From Caulobacter sp. HMWF025 (GTDB lineage Bacteria; Pseudomonadota; Alphaproteobacteria; Caulobacterales; Caulobacteraceae), in the NCBI RefSeq assembly GCF_003060965.1, contig NZ_QAII01000085.1, positions 14,104 through 49,833 of the forward strand: a stretch of DNA of 35,730 bases, in the 5' to 3' direction. Every line of letters begins with the position of its first letter. Positions within the stretch are counted from its first letter, which is position 1. The position numbers and the translations under genes are program-made. Under the pieces are notes generated by a model that saw only the letters and a program-made list of their open reading frames with translations, was not told the origin of the DNA and made no database searches. Of the stretch, positions 1 through 8,057 are shown piece after piece.

Positions 1-156
1 CAGGGCCTCGCCTGGCGCATTCTGGAAGCCTACAACCGCCTGCAGACCGCCAGGGTCTTCGCGGCCCTGCTGACCCTGGCCCTGCTGGGCGTCGGACTCC
101 ATGCCCTCATGGAGGTCGTCGAGCGCCGATTACTGGCCTGGTGGCGGGGACGTTAG
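1..156 (+). CDS. ABC transporter permease, C-terminal fragment
   Basis: This is the last 51 codons of a gene that begins before the window. The reading frame is open from base 1 to the TAG at 154-156. The visible end has one hydrophobic segment (FAALLTLALLGVGLHALME) followed by a basic tail (ERRLLAWWRGR). This matches the end of permeases of the NitT/TauT (SsuC/TauC) group, which carry a final membrane helix after the EAA loop and an Arg-rich cytoplasmic tail. The stretch RILEAYNRLQTARVFAALL is typical of that group. Substrate cannot be told from this fragment. Family assignment is an inference from a short segment. Confidence 0.6.
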   Translation, partial: QGLAWRILEAYNRLQTARVFAALLTLALLGVGLHALMEVVERRLLAWWRGR

Positions 157-201
157 GTCGAGGTTAAGCCGATTGGACTAGGGGTTGAGTCTAGGATTCA
201 G

Positions 202-846
202 ATGGGCCCTGCTAGCATGCGTCTTGCCGTCGTCATCGTTGCTCTGGCTTGCGTCGCTTCGGCCGCGCAGGCTCGCGACGTGCGCGAAAGCCGCTACGGC
301 CCCCGGTCGGACCGGCCGGCGACCGCTTCGGACGGTACCGCAGCCTATAATGGCCCGATGCTGGCCTGGTCGGGCAAAGCGCAGGACGCCGCGCCGCCGC
401 CCGTTGCACAGCCCCCGGTCTTCGCCCCGCCTTCGCCCGTAGCCCCAGAGCCATCAGCGCCATGGCGCAAGCTCGGAGCCCTTCCGGCCCAGCCGGCACC
501 GCAAGCTGCACCGGCCGCCCCCCTGCCGACGAGCCTCTACGCGCCGGCGCATGCGGCAGCGCCGCGCCCGGCCGGTTCGCCGTCCCAGGTGGCCATGGCT
601 CCACCGTCTTCAGACGCCCTGGGTCCGAGCCTGTCGCGTACCTATTCCGTGGGCCGCCAGTACGGCCTGCAACCTGACGCCCTGCCGCCGCTCAAGCCGA
701 ACGGCATGGTGTTCATCGCGCCCTCCGACCCACAGCCTGCAGCCCGGGGCGAGCCCCCGCGGCACGGCTCGGCAGAGTGGCTGGCCGGCGGCCCTGCAGG
801 GAACGAGGCCGAACGCGATGCCGGCAAGGACCTTTCGCTCCGATGA
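202..846 (+). CDS. Secreted Pro/Ala-rich protein of unknown function
   Basis: A 214-residue protein with an N-terminal signal peptide (hydrophobic core LAVVIVALACVASA, likely cleavage after AQA near residue 24). The rest is rich in Pro and Ala and looks disordered; I see no catalytic motif. The start at 202 is preceded by AGGA at 193-196; a second in-frame ATG at 217 would also give a good signal peptide. Its TGA (844-846) overlaps the ATG of the following DUF2336 gene at 843 as ATGA, so the two are probably translationally coupled and form one operon. Export to the periplasm or envelope is predicted. I do not recognise the family. Low-complexity composition in a GC-rich genome can mimic genes, but the signal peptide and coupling argue that it is real. 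Confidence 0.65.
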   Translation: MGPASMRLAVVIVALACVASAAQARDVRESRYGPRSDRPATASDGTAAYNGPMLAWSGKAQDAAPPPVAQPPVFAPPSPVAPEPSAPWRKLGALPAQPAPQAAPAAPLPTSLYAPAHAAAPRPAGSPSQVAMAPPSSDALGPSLSRTYSVGRQYGLQPDALPPLKPNGMVFIAPSDPQPAARGEPPRHGSAEWLAGGPAGNEAERDAGKDLSLR

Positions 847-1931
847 AATCCCGTCTGCATGATCTGATTGCCCTGGCGGATGAGCCGTCCAGCGAGAAGC
901 GCCGCGAACTTCTGCGTGGCGTCACGGACCTGTTCTTCACCGGCGACGCGCACAACCAGGTCGAAATGGGCCTGTTTGACGATGTGATGTCGCAGCTGGC
1001 CGGCGAAATGGAAGAAGCGGTCAAGGTCGAGCTGGCCCAGCGCATGAGCCAGGCCGCCACACCGCCGCGAGGCTTGAGCCGGGTTCTCGCTGTCGAGAGC
1101 ATCGCCGTCGCCCGGCCGATCCTCGAACGGTCATCGGCCCTGTCGGAAGACGACCTGCTGCATGTGGCCCGGACCCAGGGTCAGGATCACCTGCGCGCCA
1201 TCTCGCAACGGGCCAGCGTGCCCAGCTCCGTCTCGGACGTGGTGATCCAGCGCGGCGACGACGACACGGTCGGCGTGCTGCTGCGCAACGAGGGCGCGGT
1301 GCTGTCGCGCGCAGCCCATGAGGCCGTGGTCGACCGGGCGGCCGCCAACCCCGCCCTGCATGAAGCCGTGATCGACCGCCACAGCCTGCCGGTCGACCTG
1401 CTGAACGAAATGTATTTCATGGTCGAGTCCAAGCTGCGCGACCGGATCATGGCCAAGAATGCGGACATGGACCCCGCGACGCTCGAGGCCGCCCTCAGCG
1501 CCGGCCGCAAGCGTGTCGCGGCCCTGGACGGGGCCTTGCCGGCCGACCACGCTGCGGCCGAGGCCGAATTCCGCGCCCTGAAGGCCCGCAACGGCATCTC
1601 GCCCCAGGCGCTGGCCGGGATGCTGCGCGGCAAGAAGCAGACCCTGTTCCTGGTCGCCCTCTCCGACCTGGCCGAGATCGACTTCCACACCGCGCGAAAG
1701 ATCCTTGAGCGGCGGGAACTGGATGCCCTGGCCATCGTCTGCCGTGCGGCCGCCTTCGACCGCGCGCTGTTCCTGACCTTCGCGCTCCTGATCCTCGACC
1801 CTGCCGACGACGTGATGGGCAAGGCCAAGGCCTATGGCGAGCTCTACACTGCCCTGTCCCGCGAAGCGGCCATGCGGACCATCCGCTTCTGGCGTCTGCG
1901 CCGCCAGACCGGCGACGTCGCCGCCGCCTGA
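843..1931 (+). CDS. DUF2336 family protein
   Basis: A 362-residue cytoplasmic protein, almost entirely alpha-helical, with no membrane segment or signal. The central pattern is short helical repeats (for example DDLLHVARTQGQDHLRAISQR, and NPALHEAVIDRH followed by LPVDLLNEMYFMV), which is characteristic of DUF2336, a family found mainly in alphaproteobacteria and of unknown biochemical role. The frame is open from 777, but the ATG at 843 is preferred: it gives MKSRLHDLIALADEPSSEKR, the usual beginning for this family, and makes the ATGA overlap with the preceding secreted protein gene. The HEAT-like repeats suggest a scaffold or partner-binding role, but that is inference. A weak hairpin (arms 1943-1949 and 1957-1963) follows the gene without a T-run. 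Confidence 0.8.
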   Translation: MKSRLHDLIALADEPSSEKRRELLRGVTDLFFTGDAHNQVEMGLFDDVMSQLAGEMEEAVKVELAQRMSQAATPPRGLSRVLAVESIAVARPILERSSALSEDDLLHVARTQGQDHLRAISQRASVPSSVSDVVIQRGDDDTVGVLLRNEGAVLSRAAHEAVVDRAAANPALHEAVIDRHSLPVDLLNEMYFMVESKLRDRIMAKNADMDPATLEAALSAGRKRVAALDGALPADHAAAEAEFRALKARNGISPQALAGMLRGKKQTLFLVALSDLAEIDFHTARKILERRELDALAIVCRAAAFDRALFLTFALLILDPADDVMGKAKAYGELYTALSREAAMRTIRFWRLRRQTGDVAAA

Positions 1932-2024
1932 TGTGGGCACAGGCAAGGCCTCCAATGCCTTGCTTGCGCCTTCTGCCCCGGCCAAGGTGAGCTGAGAAAA
2001 AGTTCACCAAACCCTGGGTCGTTT

Positions 2025-4922
2025 ATGATTCGCGCCTCGCGCCTGACGCTGCTCGCCGCTGCCGGCCTGTCCCTCGCCGCCTGCTCGTCCCTTCCAAGCC
2101 TGCCGAAGCTGGGTGAAGGCCCAAAGGTCGTGGCCGCTGCGCCGCAGCCGGCCGGACCGACCCTGGCCCAGATCAAGAGCGGCCAGTGGGCGCACGAACT
2201 CTCCGACCTCAAGCCCGACCCGGCCGTGCGCTTCGGCGTCCTGCCCAACGGCATGCGCTATGCGCTGCGCAAGAACGCCACGCCGCCAGGCCAGGCCGCC
2301 CTGCGCCTGTGGTTCGATACGGGTTCGATGATGGAGGCCGACGACCAGCAGGGTCTGGCGCATTTCCTCGAGCACATGGCCTTCAACGGCAGCAAGAACG
2401 TGCCTGAAGGCGAGATGATCAAGATTCTCGAGCGCCATGGCCTGGCTTTCGGGGCCGACACCAACGCCTCGACCGGCCTCGACGAGACCGTCTACCAGCT
2501 GGACCTGCCCAAGACCGACGACGACACCGTCAACACCTCGCTGATGCTGCTGCGGGAGGCGGCCGGGGAACTGACGATCGCGCCGGAATCGGTGGACCGC
2601 GAGCGCGGCGTCGTCCTGTCGGAAGAACGGGCCCGCGACACGCCCGGCTATCGCGTCGCGATCAAGGGCATGGACTTCCAGATGGAAGGCCAGCTGCCAC
2701 CGAAACGCATTCCCATCGGCAAGACCGAGGTTCTCAAGACCGCACCGGCCCAGCGTATCCGCGACTACTACCAGGCCTATTACCGTCCCGAACGGGCGGT
2801 GATCGTCGCCGTCGGCGATTTCGATCTCGACGCCATGGAAGCCCGCATCAAGGCCCGGTTCGGCGACTGGACCGCCAAGGGCCCGGCCGGCGCTGATCCC
2901 GATGTCGGCAAGGTGGCCAGGCGGGGCGAGAGCGTCCGATTGATCGTCGAGCCCGGCGCGGCCCTTTCGGTCCAGATGTCGTGGGCCGGCCTCCCGGACA
3001 AGCGGATCGAGACGCGGGCCACGGACGAGCAGGACACCCTGCAGAACCTTGGATTTGCCGTGCTGAACCGTCGTCTGCAGGCCCTGAGCCGCGCGGGCGA
3101 TCCCCCCTTCCTTTCGGGCTTCGGCTATAGCGGTGACCAGTACGGTGCCCTGCGCCTGACCACCCTCGGGGCGACGGCCCAGCCGGGCCGCTGGAAAGAG
3201 GCCCTGTCCGCGCTCGAACAGGAGCAACGCCGGATCGTGCAGTTCGGCGTACGCCAGGACGAACTGGACCGCGAGATCGCCGCCCTGCGCGCCTCACTGG
3301 TCGCGGCCGTCTCGGGTGAAGCCACCCAGCGAACGACGGCCCTGGCCGGGGCCATTGTCGGCACGCTCGGCAGCGGCGAGACCGTAACCAGCCCCAGCCA
3401 GAACCTGGCCGCCTTCGACGAGACGGTGAAGGGCCTGACGGCCGAGCGCGTCTCCGCCGCGGTGAAAGCCACCTTCACCGGTTCGGGCCCTCTGGTCCTG
3501 ATCCCGACGCCGACCAATATCGAGGGCGGTGAAGCGGCGGTTCAGGGAGCCCTGGCCGAGTCGCGAAAGATCGCCGTTACCGCGCCCGCCGCGCCGGCCA
3601 CGACGCTCTGGCCCTATGCCAGCTTCGGCACCATCGGCAAGGTGGCCGAGCAAAAGGACGTCCCCGACCTCGACACCGTGTTCGTCCGGTTCGAGAACGG
3701 CGTGCGCCTCACGGTCAAACCGACCAAGTTCCGAGACGACCAGATCCTGATCAAGGCCCGGATCGGTCACGGCCTTCTGGATCTGCCGACCACCACCCAA
3801 AGTCCGGTCTGGTCGGGCTCGTCCTTCATCGAGGGCGGGCTGAAGCAGATCAGCGCCCAGGACATGGAGCGGGTGCTGAACGGCAAGATCTGGAACGCCA
3901 GCCTCGGGGTCGAGGACGACGCCTTTACCCTGTCAGGCCGCACGCGCCGCGATGACATCGGCACCGAACTGCAGGTGCTCGCCGCCTTTACGGCCGAGCC
4001 CGGCTGGCGTCCCGAAGCCTTCTCGCGGATCAAGACCTTCTACGGCACGATCCACGACCAGCTGGAAACCACCAGCGGCGGCGTCATCGGCCGGGACCTG
4101 AACGGCCTGATGCACGGCGGCGACCGGCGCTGGACCTTCCCCTCACGCGAGGAGATCGCCGCAGCCTCGCTCGACACCCTGAAGGGCGCGGTTGCCAATC
4201 CGCTGGCCACCGGCCAGATCGAGGTGGTGATCGTCGGGGACGTGACGGTCGACAAGGCCATTGCGGCCGTGGCCGAGACCTTCGGGGCCCTGCCGACCCG
4301 GCAGCCTGTGGCTGAACCTGCGGCCGCCCGGAAGGTCGCCTTCCCGGCCCCGTCCAAGACGCCGGTGGTGATCCCTCACAAGGGCCGCGCCGACCAGGCC
4401 CAGCTGTTCATGGCCTGGCGGACCGATGACCTGTTCTCGGATCTCCAGCGGGCTCGCGACGTTTCGGTCCTGGCCCAGGTGATGCAACTGCGCCTGACCG
4501 ACGAACTGCGCGAGAAACAGGGGGCCACCTATTCGCCCTCGGCTTCGGCGACCCACAGTGTGGTGTTCGATGACTGGGGCTATCTGTCGGTCAGTGTCGA
4601 GGTGCCGCCCGAGAAGCTGGACGGTGTGATCGCCTCGATCCGCCAGATCGCCGCCGACCTGCGCGACAAGCCGGTGACGGCCGACGAACTGAACCGGGCC
4701 AAGAAGCCCCGCCTGGACCAGATCGAAAAGGCCCGGGTGACCAATGAATACTGGCTCGGCGTCCTGTCGGGCGCCCAGGCCGATCCACGCCTGCTGGACT
4801 CGACCCGGTCGGTCGTTTCGGGCCTCGAGCGGGTCACCCCGGCCGATGTCCAGAAAGCCGCCCGGACCTTCCTCGGCGAGGACAAGTCGTGGACGGTCCT
4901 GGCCAAGCCGGCCGGCAAGTAG
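2025..4922 (+). CDS. M16 family zinc metallopeptidase lipoprotein
   Basis: A 965-residue two-half protease of the pitrilysin/insulinase (M16) type. The N-terminus is a lipoprotein signal with lipobox LAAC and Cys20 as the acylation site, so it is probably anchored in the envelope facing the periplasm. The inverted zinc motif HFLEH is at residues 113-117 (both His bind Zn, Glu116 is catalytic) and the third ligand is probably Glu193, 76 residues after His117, in DRERGVVLSEE. The C-terminal half carries the inactive M16_C repeats, including a LRDELREKQGATYS-like segment (DELREKQGATYSPSAS), typical of the substrate-holding domains. The length matches single-chain periplasmic M16 peptidases. It likely degrades peptides in the periplasm. 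It stands alone and ends at a strong bidirectional terminator. Confidence 0.92.
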   Translation: MIRASRLTLLAAAGLSLAACSSLPSLPKLGEGPKVVAAAPQPAGPTLAQIKSGQWAHELSDLKPDPAVRFGVLPNGMRYALRKNATPPGQAALRLWFDTGSMMEADDQQGLAHFLEHMAFNGSKNVPEGEMIKILERHGLAFGADTNASTGLDETVYQLDLPKTDDDTVNTSLMLLREAAGELTIAPESVDRERGVVLSEERARDTPGYRVAIKGMDFQMEGQLPPKRIPIGKTEVLKTAPAQRIRDYYQAYYRPERAVIVAVGDFDLDAMEARIKARFGDWTAKGPAGADPDVGKVARRGESVRLIVEPGAALSVQMSWAGLPDKRIETRATDEQDTLQNLGFAVLNRRLQALSRAGDPPFLSGFGYSGDQYGALRLTTLGATAQPGRWKEALSALEQEQRRIVQFGVRQDELDREIAALRASLVAAVSGEATQRTTALAGAIVGTLGSGETVTSPSQNLAAFDETVKGLTAERVSAAVKATFTGSGPLVLIPTPTNIEGGEAAVQGALAESRKIAVTAPAAPATTLWPYASFGTIGKVAEQKDVPDLDTVFVRFENGVRLTVKPTKFRDDQILIKARIGHGLLDLPTTTQSPVWSGSSFIEGGLKQISAQDMERVLNGKIWNASLGVEDDAFTLSGRTRRDDIGTELQVLAAFTAEPGWRPEAFSRIKTFYGTIHDQLETTSGGVIGRDLNGLMHGGDRRWTFPSREEIAAASLDTLKGAVANPLATGQIEVVIVGDVTVDKAIAAVAETFGALPTRQPVAEPAAARKVAFPAPSKTPVVIPHKGRADQAQLFMAWRTDDLFSDLQRARDVSVLAQVMQLRLTDELREKQGATYSPSASATHSVVFDDWGYLSVSVEVPPEKLDGVIASIRQIAADLRDKPVTADELNRAKKPRLDQIEKARVTNEYWLGVLSGAQADPRLLDSTRSVVSGLERVTPADVQKAARTFLGEDKSWTVLAKPAGK

Positions 4923-4926
4923 GCAC

Positions 4927-4966
4927 AAAAAGGCCCTCCCGCGGTGCGGCGGGAGGGCCTGATCTT
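4927..4966. terminator. Bidirectional intrinsic terminator
   Basis: A perfect 12-bp stem (4931-4942 with 4949-4960) closes a 6-nt loop. On the + strand it is followed by GATCTTTT; on the - strand it is followed by a run of five T (the A-run at 4927-4931). It sits between the convergent M16 peptidase gene and the Cys/Pro-rich protein gene, and so can end transcription from both sides. Confidence 0.9.
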
Positions 4967-4983
4967 TTGGGGGTGTGCCGGGT

Positions 4984-5925
4984 CTAGTAGACGACGCCGC
5001 CGACCCCGCCGTCGAGGCTGAAGCTCATCGACGACCCGCCGACCTCACGGACCGTCTCGTCGCGATAGGCCGTGTAGCGTTCGGTCGTCAGCAGGGTCAG
5101 GATCTTCACACCGGCCCCGAACCGGCGCAGCAACGAGCGTTCATTGCAGTCGCGCGCCGGACGCTGGGGACGGCAGCTGAGCTGACCAGCCGCACCGGTC
5201 TGGGTGCCCGTAGACTGGCCTGGCGTATAGTAGAGCGCCTCGTTCTTGCCGCAGACAAAGGTCTGGCCGCCGCGCGCGGTGCTGATGTCCATGGTGCCGC
5301 TGTAGTCGCCGATCACATACTGCATGCGCGAGCCGGCGATGCAGCGATAGAGCTCGCCGTCATAGGCCTGGTCGATCTCGCGATCGGGAGTCACCTGCGA
5401 GGCGGGGTGCGGTACATCGCGGTCATCCAGGCAGACCGCCCGGACGATGACCCGGCTGATCCGGGTGCGCGTGGCCTCATAGCCGGCGCGCCGGCGGGCT
5501 TCGCCGCCTTCGACGTTCAGCCCCTGGATATAGCCGGTCGACATCGGACCGGAATAGTATCCGCCGTGGCTGCCGCCGCCGTAATAGACGGTGGAACCCG
5601 AATAGCCGCCGGCCCCGGCGCGGGCATAGGCCCCGGAGGTCGCGCCGGCCGAAGCGTTGGCATTGGCGTTGACGATGACGGTCGCGCCGACATTGACGTT
5701 GACGCCCGGAATATTGACGTTGTGGCCCGGCGTGCAGCAGGGGGTGCTGGGCGGGGTCGGAGGCCGCGGCGGAGCCGGCGGCGGCGCGCAGCAGTTCGAA
5801 GGCGGCGGCGGTGGTGCGCAGCCGTTGTTGCACTGGGCATAGGCTGCCCCGCCCAGCAACAGGCTTCCCATCAGGGCGCCGAGCCCCGACACCAGGCCAC
5901 GCATCGATCGTTTCGGCGCCTTCAT
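4984..5925 (-). CDS. Secreted Cys/Pro-rich protein with Asn-Val repeat segment, unknown
   Basis: A 313-residue exported protein that I do not recognise. The signal peptide ends near AYA-QC (residue 30). The mature N-terminus is a Cys/Pro-rich tract (residues 31-65: six Cys, as single residues or adjacent pairs such as NCCAPP and TPCCTP, in poly-Pro). A beta-prone segment follows (GHNVNIPGVNVNVGATVIVNANANA, residues 68-91), then a Gly/Tyr/Ser-rich linker (residues 100-128). The C-terminal half has a folded domain with spaced Cys (VRAVCLDD, LYRCIAGS, FVCGKNE, LSCRPQ, RDCNER) that could form disulfides. This layout suggests a cell-surface or adhesive structure; that is inference. The gene stands alone, divergent from the PAS gene. 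Confidence 0.75.
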   Translation of the reverse strand: MKAPKRSMRGLVSGLGALMGSLLLGGAAYAQCNNGCAPPPPPSNCCAPPPAPPRPPTPPSTPCCTPGHNVNIPGVNVNVGATVIVNANANASAGATSGAYARAGAGGYSGSTVYYGGGSHGGYYSGPMSTGYIQGLNVEGGEARRRAGYEATRTRISRVIVRAVCLDDRDVPHPASQVTPDREIDQAYDGELYRCIAGSRMQYVIGDYSGTMDISTARGGQTFVCGKNEALYYTPGQSTGTQTGAAGQLSCRPQRPARDCNERSLLRRFGAGVKILTLLTTERYTAYRDETVREVGGSSMSFSLDGGVGGVVY

Positions 5926-6098
5926 GGCGTCTCCCCTTCACACGACGTCGTCCGGCTGTCTGGCCAGCAAGAAACGGACCGCGCCGCTCATTCCGTCCGA
6001 CCTGGGTCAAAACGGGACAAAAACCGGTGTGGTCCAGATCTCCCAGCAAGGTCCGTGCGGCCGAAAACAGCCGTGAATGGGCCCGCCAGGGGACGACG

Positions 6099-6647
6099 AT
6101 GTTCCATCCAAGCACGGAACGGTTGATAGACTATTGGCGTGATCGCAAAGGCGACGCCGTCGCCCCCGCGCGCATGGACGTCAATCCGGGCGATTTCACC
6201 GACCTCCTGCCCCAGGTTTTCATGGTCGGCCGCGAACGCGCGGGCCACATGCCCTTCCGGCTGGCCGGGGGATTCCTCACGGACCTGCATGCTCGCGGTC
6301 TGCGTGGCGAGGACATGCTGAGCCTCTGGGCCCTGTCGCATCGCCTCGAGGTGAAGTCGGCACTCGAGATCGCTCGCCGCCGCGGTCAGCCCGTCGTCAT
6401 CACGGCTGACATCCGGGCCCTGGGTGTGCCCTCGGTCGGCATGGAAGTGCTGTTTGCCCCGCTGCGCGGCACCACCGGCGAGACCGACCGGTTCATCGGC
6501 CTCTACCAGCCCATCGCCATGATCCAGCGCCTCATGGGGCGACCGGCCCACGAACTGGGCGTCCGATCGATCCAGCCGCTCGGCATCGCAAACCAGGAAG
6601 GCCCGCAGCTGCGGCTTGCCACCCTGCACGGGCGACGGATCGCCTAG
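6099..6647 (+). CDS. PAS_5 domain protein
   Basis: A 182-residue single-domain protein. The pattern (TERLIDYWRDRKGDAVAPARMDVNPGDFTDLLPQVFMV, then FRLAGGFLTDLHARGLRGEDMLSLW, and a later GLYQPIA segment) fits the alphaproteobacterial PAS_5 family (PF07310), small soluble sensory or protein-interaction domains without an attached kinase. The frame is open from 5811, but the start at 6099 is chosen because it has AGGGGA at 6088-6093 and matches the family's N-terminus. No DNA-binding or enzymatic domain is present. Caulobacter's cell-cycle regulator MopJ is known as a single-domain PAS protein; whether this is its orthologue cannot be judged from sequence alone. The stop overlaps the stop of the convergent globin gene in a shared CTAG (6644-6647). 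Confidence 0.8.
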   Translation: MFHPSTERLIDYWRDRKGDAVAPARMDVNPGDFTDLLPQVFMVGRERAGHMPFRLAGGFLTDLHARGLRGEDMLSLWALSHRLEVKSALEIARRRGQPVVITADIRALGVPSVGMEVLFAPLRGTTGETDRFIGLYQPIAMIQRLMGRPAHELGVRSIQPLGIANQEGPQLRLATLHGRRIA

Positions 6648-7048
6648 CTCCGGGTCGGATCGACCACACAGGCCTCAAGGGCCTCAAGCAACTCGCGCCA
6701 TGCCCCGGCGATCCCGGGGGTCCAGGCCTGGCCCAGCACGTCACGCAGGGTCTCGGCGACGACGCCGAAGAAGGTTCCGAACACGGCGGGCGACACACCA
6801 TAGCCCTCGTGGTTCATCGACTCGCTCAGGATCAGGTTCGCCCCGTACTGGCGGTTGCCGACGAAATCCAGCATGGCGCGGATCACCTGGGACAGCATTT
6901 CGCCCCGCACCTGCTGGTCAGGGTCCATGCAGAACAGCGCCTCCATGTCCGGATGCCGGGCAAACAGGCGCGCATAGACCAGCGGGGTCAGATCCTCGCA
7001 AAGCTCGGCCGCAAGCTCGAACGTCTCTTCGATCAGCGCCCCGTCCAT
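6644..7048 (-). CDS. Globin-like haem protein
   Basis: A 134-residue single-domain globin. The B/C-helix segment TPLVYARLFARHPDMEALF is typical of flavohaemoglobin-type globins, with Tyr25 near position B10 and Phe39 at CD1. The proximal haem ligand is most likely His80 in MNHEGYGV, equivalent to the His of KHxSxxI in Hmp. The G/H helices (VFGTFFGVVAETLRDVLGQAW, AWRELLEAL) complete the fold. There is no FAD/NAD reductase domain, so it would need a separate reductant. It starts 5 nt after the aldo/keto reductase stop, and its GAGG Shine-Dalgarno overlaps that TGA, so the two are co-transcribed. Likely roles are NO/O2 binding or redox sensing (inference). Confidence 0.8.
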   Translation of the reverse strand: MDGALIEETFELAAELCEDLTPLVYARLFARHPDMEALFCMDPDQQVRGEMLSQVIRAMLDFVGNRQYGANLILSESMNHEGYGVSPAVFGTFFGVVAETLRDVLGQAWTPGIAGAWRELLEALEACVVDPTRS

Positions 7049-7053
7049 AAGCC

Positions 7054-8001
7054 TCAGTCCCGACCGGCAGCATCCAGGTCGGCGAGGATCTGCGCCGGCA
7101 GGACCAGTCGCGCGGCCTGCATCAGTTCCTCCAGCTGCTCGACCGAGGTCGCACTGGCGATCGGCGCGGTGATCGCCGGATGGGCCATGATCCAGGCCAG
7201 GGCCAATTGGGCCGGGTTGGCTCCGGTCGCGGCGGCGGCGGCGTCGAGGGCCGCCAGGACCTTGAGCCCCTTGGCATTGAGATAGTCGCGCTTGATGGTC
7301 GCGCCCCGCGCCCGCCCGTCCACATCGGCGGCGGTGCGATACTTGCCGGTCAGGAACCCAGAGGCGAGGCCGTAGAAGGGAATGATGCCGAGGCCCTCGG
7401 CCTCGGTCAGCCGGTCCAGGGCCCCCTCGACCTCGACCCGGTCATACAGGTTGAACTTCGGCTGGATGGTCTCGTAGCGCGGCAGGCCGGCCGCCGACGA
7501 CGCGCCGAGGGACTGCGCCAGGCGCTCCGGCGTGAAATTCGAGGCCCCGATCGCCCGTACCTTGCCGGCCCTGACCAGCCGGCCATAGGCCTCGAGCGTC
7601 TCTTCAACCGGCGTGTCGGCATCGTCGCGGTGCGACTGGTAGAGGTCGATATGGTCGGTCTGCAGCCGCCGGAGCGACTCCTCGACCGCCGTCTCGATAT
7701 TGGCGGCCGAAAGGCCCGGCCGCGCGGGCCACATGGCGACCTTGGTCAGGATCAGCACATCGTCGCGACGGCCCCGCGCCTTCAGCCAGCGACCGATGAC
7801 GCTTTCAGACTCGCCGCCGGTGTGGCCCGGCACCCAGGCAGAATAGACATCCGCCGTGTCGATGGCGTTGAAGCCGCCGTCGACAAAGGCGCCGAGCAGA
7901 CGATGCGAGGTCGCCTCGTCCGCCGTCCAGCCGAAGACATTGCCTCCGAAAATCAGGGGCGCGGTGGACAGGCCGGAACGGCCGAGCGGGCGACGCTGCA
8001 T
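7054..8001 (-). CDS. Aldo/keto reductase
   Basis: A 315-residue NAD(P)H-dependent oxidoreductase of the AKR superfamily, (beta/alpha)8 barrel, cytoplasmic. The catalytic tetrad is visible: Asp48 and Tyr53 in AIDTADVYS, Lys87 in LILTKV, His124 in YQSHRDD. C-terminal motifs include GANPAQLALAWIMAHPAITAPIASAT, the usual cofactor-binding end. The N-terminus MQRRPLGRSGLSTAPLIFGGNVFGW and the long active-site loop with GHTGGESE place it with the YajO/Tas-like subgroup. It lies between the GMC oxidoreductase (56 nt upstream) and the globin gene (5 nt downstream), all on the minus strand. The substrate is unknown; an aldehyde made by the GMC enzyme is a reasonable guess. Confidence 0.9.
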   Translation of the reverse strand: MQRRPLGRSGLSTAPLIFGGNVFGWTADEATSHRLLGAFVDGGFNAIDTADVYSAWVPGHTGGESESVIGRWLKARGRRDDVLILTKVAMWPARPGLSAANIETAVEESLRRLQTDHIDLYQSHRDDADTPVEETLEAYGRLVRAGKVRAIGASNFTPERLAQSLGASSAAGLPRYETIQPKFNLYDRVEVEGALDRLTEAEGLGIIPFYGLASGFLTGKYRTAADVDGRARGATIKRDYLNAKGLKVLAALDAAAAATGANPAQLALAWIMAHPAITAPIASATSVEQLEELMQAARLVLPAQILADLDAAGRD

Positions 8002-8018
8002 CGAAAACTCCCGGGATC

Positions 8019-8048
8019 GACCGGGGGCCCCGCGAGAGGTCCCCGGTC
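8019..8048 (-). other. Intercistronic hairpin between GMC and AKR genes
   Basis: An 8-bp perfect inverted repeat (GACCGGGG at 8019-8026 and CCCCGGTC at 8041-8048) with a 14-nt loop lies in the 56-nt gap between two co-directional genes. There is no T-run on the minus strand, so it is more likely an mRNA-stabilising or processing element than a terminator. Confidence 0.4.
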
Positions 8049-8057
8049 AGGACTGGA

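Noticed and set aside
1943-1963. Terminator after the DUF2336 gene
   Set aside because: There is a 7-bp hairpin but no T-run after it, and the M16 gene follows within 100 nt.
4975-6126. Long + strand ORF opposite the Cys/Pro-rich protein gene
   Set aside because: It is an Arg/Gly/Ala-rich antisense shadow with no domain; the minus-strand gene has a signal peptide and ordered Cys pattern.
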